A model generated the notes under the pieces. The model did not search any database and was not told where the DNA came from. It saw only the letters and a list, made by a program, of their open reading frames with translations. Shown here piece by piece: positions 9,522 to 17,924 of a DNA stretch of 64,000 nucleotides; position 1 is the stretch's first letter, and each line of letters begins with the position of its first letter. The stretch is from Kordia sp039026955 (GTDB lineage: Bacteria > Bacteroidota > Bacteroidia > Flavobacteriales > Flavobacteriaceae): contig JBCCLH010000010.1 in the NCBI GenBank assembly GCA_039026955.1, forward strand, positions 66,298 to 130,297, written 5' to 3'. The translations under genes were made by a program, and so were the position numbers.

Positions 9522-12446
9522 CTATTTCACTTCAATTTCATCCACAAACAACCATGAGCGACCGTCGTGCTTGTAGCCCAAATGCCATTCTGGAAGTACG
9601 CCTAGTTTTTTAGCGACAATTTTTACATAACGTGCACTGTAGCCTCGCATGTCAAAGATTACATTTTTGATACTTGCGCCTTCGCGTGGTTCTGATACAT
9701 TAAATTGCTGCTTTGGTAAGGATTTGTAGAATCGATTTGGATTTGCACTTACATAACATTCTACTTCGGTTGGTAGAAATATCCAGCTTTTCTGATCTTC
9801 TAAAAAGTTTACTTGAATCGTGTTGATTGGTTTTACTTTCCCTAAATCTACAATCGCAATGACATCTTTATCAAAGTATCCTTGCCAAGTTCCGGTGCGG
9901 AAATCTTCTGTTCCTAGAATTCCATCAATCAATGCATTTTGTCCGCCTGCGTTGTATTGATTGGCGTATTCTGTTTCGAGTTTTATTTTTACATTCGGAT
10001 CAATCTTGAAGAATTCTGTAGTGATTTCAGGACTTTTATTTCCGTTTTTATCTTCTGCATAGACTGTCAACTTTGATGGTTCAGAAATTTCAAATGGCTT
10101 TTCGTATGCTTGCGTTCCTTCTCCCAAATCATAATAGATCGTAGTGTTTTTGTCGACAGAACCTAATTCGACCATCGTTTCGCCTTTAAACGCGATATCA
10201 CCTTTCGCAATGAATGGCGGCGGTACAATTTTATGATCTGTAATTTCTGTGACCGGAATGTGTGCATCTTGTGTTGCCCAATCCGTTGCTTGATTCGTCA
10301 TTTCAAATACCAAATTGCCGCCTTTCATAATGTCTTGATGATTGATATACGATTTCGGATGCTCTTTTCCATTCAACTTTGCCGATTTGATATATTTATT
10401 CTCTTTAGAGACATTCTTTGCAACGATTGTAAAGGTTTTTCCATTTTCAAGATTGATCGTAGCTTTGTCGAACAATGGCGTTCCAATGATGTATTCGTTA
10501 CTTCCCGGAGTTACCGAATAGAATCCTAAACTGCTTAATACATACCACGCGCTCATTTGTCCGCAATCTTCATTTCCTGAAACTCCGTCAGGTTTGTTTT
10601 TGTATAATGTAGTGAGAATTTGATGAACGTATTCCTGAGTTTTTGCAGGTTTGTTGATAAAATTATATAAATATGCCATGTGATGACTTGGTTCGTTTCC
10701 ATGCGCATATTGACCAATCAATCCTGTGATATCTGCCTGACTGCGTCCCGAAGTTTCTTGCTTTGCGGTAAATAGTTTGTCTAATTGTGCTTCCAACTTG
10801 TCTTTTCCGCCCAACAACTCTATAAAGCCTGAAACATCTTGCGGCACATAAAAGCTGTACTGCCACGAATTCGCTTCCGTATAATTAAAATTCACCTCAT
10901 ACGGATCGAAAGGTGCAAACCAAGTGTTGCGAAAACGTCCGCGCATAAATTGCGTTTCTGGGTCATAGATATTTTTATAAAATTGCGCGCGTTTGATATA
11001 GGTTTCGTAATCGTTTTTCTTTCCCATTTCGTTTGCCATTGCGGCGATTGTCCAATCATCATAGGCATATTCTAAGGTTTTAGAGACGGATTCTGATTCT
11101 TTTTCTACAGGAATGTAGCCTAATTCTTTATAGTATTTTAAGCCTAATTTATCTCTTGTAGCACTGTGTTTCATGGCTTCAAACGCTTTTTCTACATCAT
11201 AATTGCGAATGCCTTTTAAATACGCATCTGCAATTACAGGAACCGCGTGATAGCCAATCATACATCCCGTATAATTCGCAGACAAATCCCAAATCGGCAT
11301 GATGCCTCCTGATTCGTATTTCTTGATAAACGTTTTAATGAAATCGTTCGTACGTTCTTGTTCAATAATCGTATACAACGGATGTGCAGCGCGATAGGTA
11401 TCCCATAATGAGAACACCGTATAATGTGTGTGGTCTTTCGATTCGTGAATTTCCAAATCCATATCGCGATAACGCCCGTCCACATCTTGGTATAAATTTG
11501 GCGCAATCATCGTATGATATAATGCAGTATAAAAATTAGTTTTATAATCTTCATCATCACTTTCAATAACGATTTTTTCTAATTGTTGCTCCCAAGTGTC
11601 TTGCGCTATTTTCTTGACCTCATCAAACGACTTGTTTCCTATTTCTTGTTCTAAGTTTTTCTTTGCTCCTGCTTCATCCACCGCGGAAATTCCAATTTTC
11701 ACAAACACAGGTTCGTTGTTTGGATTATTTAATTCTAGTGCCAATTTCTTTGGAGAAACTTCATATTTCGTATCCCAATTTTTCACAGGATGCGAAAACT
11801 TTATGTGATAGAATAACTTTTGATTGGTGGCCCAAGCTTTGGAATGACGAAATCCTTGAAGTTCTGTGTCCGATTTAAAAAAAGCACCATGCATTAGTAC
11901 TTGATCTCTATGTGCTAAATCGAGAATGATAAATTGATTTTCTCCTGAAGGAAATGTGTATTTGTGGATTCCGCTTCGTTCAGAAACCGTCAATTCCACA
12001 TCAATATTCGTACTGTCTAAACGCACTTTGTAATAGCCAGTTTCTGCCACTTCATTATCATGTGAAAAGTGTGCGCGGTAGCCTTCTTTTCCATCGGCTC
12101 CATTGTTTAGAATGGCTTTATCTGTTGGCATCAATAAAATATCACCATAATCCGAAACGCCTGTTCCACTCAAATGCGTATGCGAAAAACCATAGATATA
12201 TTCGTCTGAATAATGATAGCCCGAACAACCATCCCAACCGTCCAAACGCGTGTCAGGACTGAGTTGCATCATCCCGAAAGGCATCGTAGCTCCTGGATAG
12301 GTATGTCCATGTCCGCCCGTTCCAATGAAAGGATTTACATAATTAATTAGCGGTTTGTCTTTTTGAGCAATTTGTATTTTTTCCTCATTTGTACAACTAA
12401 AAAGTAACAAAATGACAATAAAAGTGGTAGCGTGTTGAAGTTTCAT
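9522..12446 (-). CDS. GH92 alpha-mannosidase lipoprotein with F5/8-type C domain
   Basis: A 974-residue glycoside hydrolase family 92 enzyme (calcium-dependent exo-alpha-mannosidase), expected to remove alpha-mannose from high-mannose N-glycans. The start YVNPFIGTGGHGHTYPGA, the loop GHGNEPSHHMAYLYN-type and GNEDCGQMSAWY are hallmark GH92 segments. A lipobox (LLFSC, Cys18) followed by TNEE suggests an outer-membrane lipoprotein. After the catalytic part comes a short chitobiase-C-terminal-like domain (about residues 755-830) and a discoidin/F5/8-type C domain (about 835-974), both also present in the GH20 enzyme next door. It is transcribed divergently from GH20 with a 40-base gap. The conserved GH92 fold length is normal. 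Confidence 0.95.
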   Translation of the reverse strand: MKLQHATTFIVILLLFSCTNEEKIQIAQKDKPLINYVNPFIGTGGHGHTYPGATMPFGMMQLSPDTRLDGWDGCSGYHYSDEYIYGFSHTHLSGTGVSDYGDILLMPTDKAILNNGADGKEGYRAHFSHDNEVAETGYYKVRLDSTNIDVELTVSERSGIHKYTFPSGENQFIILDLAHRDQVLMHGAFFKSDTELQGFRHSKAWATNQKLFYHIKFSHPVKNWDTKYEVSPKKLALELNNPNNEPVFVKIGISAVDEAGAKKNLEQEIGNKSFDEVKKIAQDTWEQQLEKIVIESDDEDYKTNFYTALYHTMIAPNLYQDVDGRYRDMDLEIHESKDHTHYTVFSLWDTYRAAHPLYTIIEQERTNDFIKTFIKKYESGGIMPIWDLSANYTGCMIGYHAVPVIADAYLKGIRNYDVEKAFEAMKHSATRDKLGLKYYKELGYIPVEKESESVSKTLEYAYDDWTIAAMANEMGKKNDYETYIKRAQFYKNIYDPETQFMRGRFRNTWFAPFDPYEVNFNYTEANSWQYSFYVPQDVSGFIELLGGKDKLEAQLDKLFTAKQETSGRSQADITGLIGQYAHGNEPSHHMAYLYNFINKPAKTQEYVHQILTTLYKNKPDGVSGNEDCGQMSAWYVLSSLGFYSVTPGSNEYIIGTPLFDKATINLENGKTFTIVAKNVSKENKYIKSAKLNGKEHPKSYINHQDIMKGGNLVFEMTNQATDWATQDAHIPVTEITDHKIVPPPFIAKGDIAFKGETMVELGSVDKNTTIYYDLGEGTQAYEKPFEISEPSKLTVYAEDKNGNKSPEITTEFFKIDPNVKIKLETEYANQYNAGGQNALIDGILGTEDFRTGTWQGYFDKDVIAIVDLGKVKPINTIQVNFLEDQKSWIFLPTEVECYVSANPNRFYKSLPKQQFNVSEPREGASIKNVIFDMRGYSARYVKIVAKKLGVLPEWHLGYKHDGRSWLFVDEIEVK

Positions 12447-12486
12447 TAAAATAGATTCCTAAATTTATGGCATCTAATATACTAAA

Positions 12487-14817
12487 ATGAGAAGTACTAT
12501 TTTTTTCAAATTCATAATTTTCCTTTGTTTAATTGGTTGTACGAAACCGGATTCGCCTCAAGAAGCCATTACACCTATTATTTTACCTATTCCTACTTGG
12601 GTGGGTTTTGGAGGACCGGATTTTGAATTTGATAAAAATGTTTCCTTTCATACAGATTATGGTCTCCATAAAATTAGAACTATAGCAAATACATATTTTA
12701 AAGAAAAACTTGGCTACGAACTTACACTACAAAGAAATCCTGATGCTAAGGAGTTTCGCATTATATTTGATCCATCCATTACCCATGATGAAGGATATAG
12801 AATAGAAGTTGAAAAGGATAGTTTGGTTATTAGAACTAAAACAGAAAAGGGCGCATTTTATGCATTTCAAAGCTTACGCCAATTTTTTCCTCCGTCAGTG
12901 GAAAATAAGACTTTTACAGGAGAAAAAATTCTATTGCATAATGCGCTGGTTGAAGACGCTCCTCGTTTCAAGTATCGCGGTATGCATTTAGATGTATCTC
13001 GTCACATGTTTTCGGTAGATTTTATCAAAAAGTATATTGACCTCATGTCACAACTCAAAATGAATACCTTTCATTGGCATTTAACCGACGATCAAGGTTG
13101 GCGTATTGAGATTAAAAAATACCCAAAGCTACAAGAAGTTGCTGCTTTTCGCGATGAAACGTTGATCGGACATTACAACGATTCTCCACAGCAATTTGAC
13201 GGTAAAAAATATGGCGGATATTATACGCAAGAAGAAGTCAAAGACATCGTTCAATACGCTGCAGAACGTTATATAACCGTGATTCCTGAAATTGAAATGC
13301 CTGGACATGCTCAGGCGGCGATTGCTGCGTATCCAAACTTGGGATGTTCTGATACACCTGTAAAAGTTGCAACGAAATGGGGCGTTTTTGAAGATATTTA
13401 TTGTCCCACCGAAGAAACTTTCACCTTTTTGGAGAATGTACTAGATGAAGTCATCGCACTTTTCCCAGGAAAGTACATTCATATTGGTGGTGATGAAGCT
13501 CCGAAAACTCGTTGGAAAGACTGCGCGTATTGTCAAGAACTCATCAAAAAAGAAAACTTACAAGACGAACACGGTTTGCAGAGTTATTTTATCACGCGTA
13601 TGGAAAAATATGTTAACAGTAAAGGCAAACAAATTATTGGTTGGGATGAAATTTTAGAAGGCGGTTTGGCTCCGAATGCAACCGTGATGTCATGGCGCGG
13701 AATGAATGGTGGCATTGAAGCTGCAAAATCGGGACACAACGTGATTATGACACCAACTTCGCATGCGTATTTCGATTATTATCAATCGGATAATGAAGAC
13801 GAACCGTTGGCAATCGGCGGCTATTTACCGTTGGAAAAAGTATATAATTTTGAGCCAATTCCTGCTGGACTTACAAAAGAACAAGAAAAATACATCTTAG
13901 GTGCTCAGGGAAATGTATGGACAGAATATATGGCCACACCTGAAAAGGTAGAATATATGGCATTTCCGAGAATGATTGCTATGGCAGAAGTTGCTTGGTC
14001 TCAACCCGAACGAAAAGGTTATGAGTATTTTTCTGAAGGATTATCACTTTTTCACAAACGTTTGGATGCACAAAATGTCAACTACGCCAATCATTTGTAT
14101 GAGATTGAAGGAGGGATTGCAGAATTGGTAAGTGGAGATCTGCCAAAACCCAATGATCCAATAGTACTAATATTAAAAACTATTTTAGAAAATCAGGTCA
14201 TCAGATACACAACTGATGCATCATCACCAACAATTAATTCTAAAGAATATGTTACATACGTTCCAGTTGAAGAATCAACCATTTTTAAAGCGGCAGTGTT
14301 TGATGAAAAGAAAAAGTTAGGGCGTGACTTTACGCTTAAATTCAATAAGCATAAAGCAGTTATGGAAAACATCACACTTGTTCCTGAACCACATACATCC
14401 TACTCAGGAAGTGGAAAATATAGTCTAATCAACGGAATTTCAGGAAGTGACACACGATACGGTGATAAAGAATGGCTTGGCTTTTGGGGAGATGATGTCA
14501 CAATCACGCTTGATTTTGATACTCCGAAAAAAATTAGCACTATTTCTACACGTTTCTACAATGCGAATGGACAATGGATTTATGCGCCGAAGGAAATACA
14601 AGTCAGTTATATCAACAAAGACACAGGAAAAAGAGAATACCAAATGGTGAACATTACTGATAATGATGCTACTATTGTTCCGTATACACTTAATATCAAA
14701 GAAACGACCATACAAAGTCTAGAGATTCGAATTCCGAATTACGGAACCATTCCTGATGGCAAGCAAGGTGCAGGGAATAAAGCTTGGACCTTTTTGGACG
14801 AGATTGTGGTGGAATAG
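12487..14817 (+). CDS. GH20 beta-N-acetylhexosaminidase lipoprotein
   Basis: A 776-residue family 20 hexosaminidase that releases terminal beta-GlcNAc (or GalNAc) by substrate-assisted catalysis. The catalytic Asp-Glu pair is in HIGGDEAPKTRW (Asp336, Glu337), with the upstream FHWHLTDDQGWRIEIK and PEIEMPGHAQAA segments also typical. A lipobox ends at Cys18 (LIGC). The order is signal, GH20b domain, GH20 barrel (about 160-510), a chitobiase-C-terminal-like domain (about 560-620) and an F5/8-type C domain (about 635-776). In this locus it would cut the GlcNAc of antennae or of the chitobiose core. Confidence 0.95.
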   Translation: MRSTIFFKFIIFLCLIGCTKPDSPQEAITPIILPIPTWVGFGGPDFEFDKNVSFHTDYGLHKIRTIANTYFKEKLGYELTLQRNPDAKEFRIIFDPSITHDEGYRIEVEKDSLVIRTKTEKGAFYAFQSLRQFFPPSVENKTFTGEKILLHNALVEDAPRFKYRGMHLDVSRHMFSVDFIKKYIDLMSQLKMNTFHWHLTDDQGWRIEIKKYPKLQEVAAFRDETLIGHYNDSPQQFDGKKYGGYYTQEEVKDIVQYAAERYITVIPEIEMPGHAQAAIAAYPNLGCSDTPVKVATKWGVFEDIYCPTEETFTFLENVLDEVIALFPGKYIHIGGDEAPKTRWKDCAYCQELIKKENLQDEHGLQSYFITRMEKYVNSKGKQIIGWDEILEGGLAPNATVMSWRGMNGGIEAAKSGHNVIMTPTSHAYFDYYQSDNEDEPLAIGGYLPLEKVYNFEPIPAGLTKEQEKYILGAQGNVWTEYMATPEKVEYMAFPRMIAMAEVAWSQPERKGYEYFSEGLSLFHKRLDAQNVNYANHLYEIEGGIAELVSGDLPKPNDPIVLILKTILENQVIRYTTDASSPTINSKEYVTYVPVEESTIFKAAVFDEKKKLGRDFTLKFNKHKAVMENITLVPEPHTSYSGSGKYSLINGISGSDTRYGDKEWLGFWGDDVTITLDFDTPKKISTISTRFYNANGQWIYAPKEIQVSYINKDTGKREYQMVNITDNDATIVPYTLNIKETTIQSLEIRIPNYGTIPDGKQGAGNKAWTFLDEIVVE

Positions 14818-14860
14818 GTGTTGGGTTTTGGTGTTTAAATTAACTTGTAATTATTAGAAA

Positions 14861-15283
14861 ATGACGTTAGAATATTGGAATGAATTGGCAAAACAAACCT
14901 TACTGATAAGCTCCCTATTAAGTGGTTTTTCCATTGCAGTAGTCGCAAATTTATTGGTGTCTGATAAAAACGAAAAGTTGACAAATATCATTTTAAAAGC
15001 AGCCACCTTAGCTGCAGGTTGTTTTCTGATCTCCGTTTTTGCGATGGTGAATATTGTTATGACTACAACTCCTGGCGGTTATCTCACAAACGTGTCTGTC
15101 AACGATTTTCAAGTCTCCCGAACCATTGGATTAGCAGCATTTATGATTGGACTTTTCGCTTTAGCCACAATGATAGCCTTATCTGGCTGGACGAAGTCAA
15201 AAAAGGTAGGACGTTTTACGACTATCATTGGCGTTTTGAGGTTGGTTCTTATTTTTGTTACGATGACGCGGTTTGGTGGTTGA
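14861..15283 (+). CDS. Small four-helix membrane protein, unknown
   Basis: A 140-residue protein with four hydrophobic segments (SLLSGFSIAVVANLL, AATLAAGCFLISVFAMV, a third near GLAAFMIGLFALATMIAL, and a last near GVLRLVLIFVTM). I do not recognise a family. It lies 43 bases after the GH20 gene in the same direction and may be cotranscribed, but nothing ties it to glycan use. The ATG at 14861 follows a short GGGTTTTGG-type tract. Confidence 0.6.
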   Translation: MTLEYWNELAKQTLLISSLLSGFSIAVVANLLVSDKNEKLTNIILKAATLAAGCFLISVFAMVNIVMTTTPGGYLTNVSVNDFQVSRTIGLAAFMIGLFALATMIALSGWTKSKKVGRFTTIIGVLRLVLIFVTMTRFGG

Positions 15284-15320
15284 ACTTAAAGAATAACCGA
15301 AATCTATAAAAACAGTATTA

Positions 15321-15707
15321 ATGAAAAAAATATTGATTACAATCATAATCATTGCGCCGCTCACGCTACTAGGACAGCATGTAAAATGTTGTCAATCAAT
15401 TACAGAAGTAGAATCGTATTTGAGTGGTACATGGAGACTAGCATCGAATCCTAAATTTTTATTTAAATATACTTTTGAAAATGGAACAGGATATATAAGT
15501 GAAATGTATGAATCTGACCAAAAAGGAGAATATCTTGTGATAGATGATCATCCTTTCGTTGAAGTGATGCAATATGAACAAGGTTTCAAATTAAAGTATA
15601 TAGATTTATATCATACCTCAGTAGTTGAATTAAAATACTTAAATGCTAAAAAAATGATCTTAGTTACAGATGAGAAAGAAGTTATATACATCAAAGTGTC
15701 TGAGTAG
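15321..15707 (+). CDS. Small secreted protein, lipocalin-like
   Basis: A 128-residue protein with a signal peptide (ILITIIIIAPLTLLGQ) and then a beta-rich body. The opening of the mature part, YLSGTWRLASN, and the alternating strands that follow are like the lipocalin-type domains often found in small flavobacterial secreted proteins, but no specific family could be fixed. It follows the membrane protein by 37 bases on the same strand. Two cysteines (KCCQS) sit near the predicted cleavage site. Function unknown. Confidence 0.6.
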   Translation: MKKILITIIIIAPLTLLGQHVKCCQSITEVESYLSGTWRLASNPKFLFKYTFENGTGYISEMYESDQKGEYLVIDDHPFVEVMQYEQGFKLKYIDLYHTSVVELKYLNAKKMILVTDEKEVIYIKVSE

Positions 15708-15993
15708 TACGAATGCTATACTCAATCTTTCAAGCATTAAAAATCATATCAATAATTGCACAATTCAGCATAACAGAAACAATTTATAAATGATATCTTT
15801 GGAGATGAAGTTGAGTTTGAACTTGAAGTTGAATTTGAAATGAGTTTCCTAATAAATGTAACATTTATAAACACTGAAATTTGAAATTCAATGGTTTAGT
15901 ATGGAAACAAAAATACAATTAGATACGAACCGACAACTCACAACTAACAACTAAAAGCGAAGCGACCTAAGACCTAAAACCAAACACCCAAAA
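15708..15993. repeat. Gap with inverted copies of the common intergenic words
   Basis: No gene seen. The last 70 bases before cutC (15925-15993) hold ACCGACAACTCACAACTAAC, AAAGCGAAGCGACC and AAACACCCAAAA, i.e. the reverse complements of the words common in the other gaps, again ending directly at a start codon. Confidence 0.6.
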
Positions 15994-16719
15994 ATGCTCC
16001 TAGAAATCTGTGCAAACTCCTATCAATCTGCCATGAATGCTGAGAAAGCAGGTGCGCAGCGTATTGAATTGTGCTCAGAATTAGCCGTGGGCGGCATTAC
16101 TCCTTCCTACGGATTGCTAACAAAAGTGATGCAAGACGTTCAAATTCCTGTGCATGTACTGATACGTCCAAGAAGTGGCGATTTCACCTATTCGGATGCA
16201 GAATTTGAGATCATGAAAGCGAATATTCAGCTGTGTAAAGAATTAGGTTGTGAAGGAATTGTTTCTGGAGTGTTACATGCTGATTTTACAATTGATAAAG
16301 CACGTACAAAAGAACTTATTGAACTGTCCAATCCAATGACATTTACCTTTCATCGTGCGTTTGATTGGACTTCGAATCCCAAAGAAGCCATTAGGATGTT
16401 GGTAGAATTAGGCGTAGATCGTATATTGACATCTGGTCAGGCAGCTTCCGCAGAAAAAGGCATTGAGTTATTAATGGAATTACAAACAATTGCTAGGGAA
16501 AACCTCATCATCATGCCTGGCGGCGGAATTAATCCTGAGAATGTGGGATTGTTTAAAGCTCATGGTTTCAACGAAATTCACTGCTCAGCTACTGAATTGC
16601 ATCAAATCATCGAGCCACCAAAAATTTCCATGAACAGTGCAAAGTTTCTCAGTGATACATACTTGGCGACATCTAACATCAAAAAAATTAAACAACTACT
16701 AGCGATTATACATTCATGA
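15994..16719 (+). CDS. cutC: CutC family protein
   Basis: A 241-residue TIM-barrel protein of the CutC family. Landmarks are LEICANSYQSAMNAEKAGA, RIELCSELAVGGITPSYG, HVLIRPRSGDFTYSDAE, FHRAFDW and ILTSGQAASAEKG. The family is named for copper homeostasis, but this role is weakly supported in bacteria. Here the stop overlaps the ATG of the PNGase F-like gene by 4 bases (ATGA), and that gene overlaps the beta-mannosidase gene, so the three are probably one transcript. The context hints at a link with sugar metabolism instead of copper; that is inference. No metal-transport gene is near. Confidence 0.93.
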   Translation: MLLEICANSYQSAMNAEKAGAQRIELCSELAVGGITPSYGLLTKVMQDVQIPVHVLIRPRSGDFTYSDAEFEIMKANIQLCKELGCEGIVSGVLHADFTIDKARTKELIELSNPMTFTFHRAFDWTSNPKEAIRMLVELGVDRILTSGQAASAEKGIELLMELQTIARENLIIMPGGGINPENVGLFKAHGFNEIHCSATELHQIIEPPKISMNSAKFLSDTYLATSNIKKIKQLLAIIHS

Positions 16720-17924
16720 AAAACATTCTAAAAATAAGTCTATTAGCTATTTTCTTCTGTGTTGCTTGTGCGGAACAGCAATTGAAATCCATTGGCGACA
16801 CGTCTATCACAGTGTTTGATCATGAGAATTTACATTTCAATATGGCTTTCAAAGAAAATATTGCGGAAGACGACAACGGAATATTACGATTGGATGCAGG
16901 TCGCGTGCTTGTGAAAAAAATAGAACTTCCAAACTATCAATTACAGCCTGAAGTCAATATCAATATGACATTAACGTCAAATGGCGATCCATGGGACAAA
17001 TCAGGTTCGATGTTTGTGATTCCTAAAACGTCCAACCTAAATTTAGTAGATTTTGAAACTGGAAAATTTGATCTGAAAACGCTGAAACAAAATTATCCAG
17101 TCATTTCCACCTATCAGAAAGACAGTATTTTTCACGAACCCAATGTAGAACTGTTACGCTTTATGACGCCTTTTGGTGTGGGACATTTTACGAATGATGA
17201 ACGTGTAAAAAATCGTAAACCTGTATATATTCCAAAATGGGAAGACGAAGTGCGTTGGTCGCAAGATATTACACATTTGTTGCCGTTATTGGAAGATGAA
17301 ATTTATGTCGGTGTGTTTATTGACACATGGACGAAAGAAGGTTACAATATCACCGCAACGCTGGATTTTAACGAAAGTGACATCCCAAATCATATCAAAA
17401 AGAAACAAACGGTCATTCCACTAGTGAATACTTCGAAGTATGCTTCAGATCAGAAATTATATGATGAATTTTCACGTTCAGATTTGGAAGTTCCCTTCGA
17501 AATGCCAGAAACATTCAAAAATGCCAAATTGTATTACATCACTACAGGTCACGGCGGACATAGTGGCGGTGATGAATTTGTCAAAAAGGAAAACAAGATC
17601 TCGCTTGACGGAACCGTGATCAAATCGTTTATTCCCTGGCGGGATGATTGTGCGAGTTTTAGACGTTTCAATCCAACTTCAGGGACATGGAAAGCCAATG
17701 AATTTTATGACGATGTGGATGATTGTGAAAAAATTGCTTCTTCCGATTTATCGCGTTCCAATTGGTGTCCGGGAAGCGACATTCAACCTGAAATCATTCC
17801 ACTAGAAAATCTCTCAACAGGAAAACATACACTCACCATAGCCATTCCAGAAGCGCAAGAAGCTACTCAAAATGAGAACAATTACTGGATGGTTTCTGCT
17901 TATATCGTATACGACCATGAATAA
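16716..17924 (+). CDS. PNGase F-like peptide:N-glycosidase lipoprotein
   Basis: A 402-residue protein resembling flavobacterial PNGase F, the amidase that removes whole N-glycans from asparagine. Two eight-stranded jelly-roll domains are expected; segments that match the family are FGVGHFTND in the first half, and TGHGGHSGGDEF, FIPWRDDCASFRRFNPTSGTW and SNWCPGSDI in the second. The GGDEF string is part of the amidase fold and does not indicate a cyclase. A lipobox ends at Cys18 (CVAC), so it is anchored in the envelope. It starts inside the end of cutC and its own end overlaps the beta-mannosidase start by 8 bases. Exact catalytic acids were not mapped. Confidence 0.88.
   Translation: MKNILKISLLAIFFCVACAEQQLKSIGDTSITVFDHENLHFNMAFKENIAEDDNGILRLDAGRVLVKKIELPNYQLQPEVNINMTLTSNGDPWDKSGSMFVIPKTSNLNLVDFETGKFDLKTLKQNYPVISTYQKDSIFHEPNVELLRFMTPFGVGHFTNDERVKNRKPVYIPKWEDEVRWSQDITHLLPLLEDEIYVGVFIDTWTKEGYNITATLDFNESDIPNHIKKKQTVIPLVNTSKYASDQKLYDEFSRSDLEVPFEMPETFKNAKLYYITTGHGGHSGGDEFVKKENKISLDGTVIKSFIPWRDDCASFRRFNPTSGTWKANEFYDDVDDCEKIASSDLSRSNWCPGSDIQPEIIPLENLSTGKHTLTIAIPEAQEATQNENNYWMVSAYIVYDHE

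Noticed and set aside
17872..17916. Earlier start of the beta-mannosidase
   Set aside because: It overlaps the PNGase gene, and the ATG at 17917 gives a clean lipoprotein signal.
16716..17924. GGDEF string in the PNGase protein read as a diguanylate cyclase
   Set aside because: The string is one residue group in the amidase fold; the rest of a GGDEF domain is absent.
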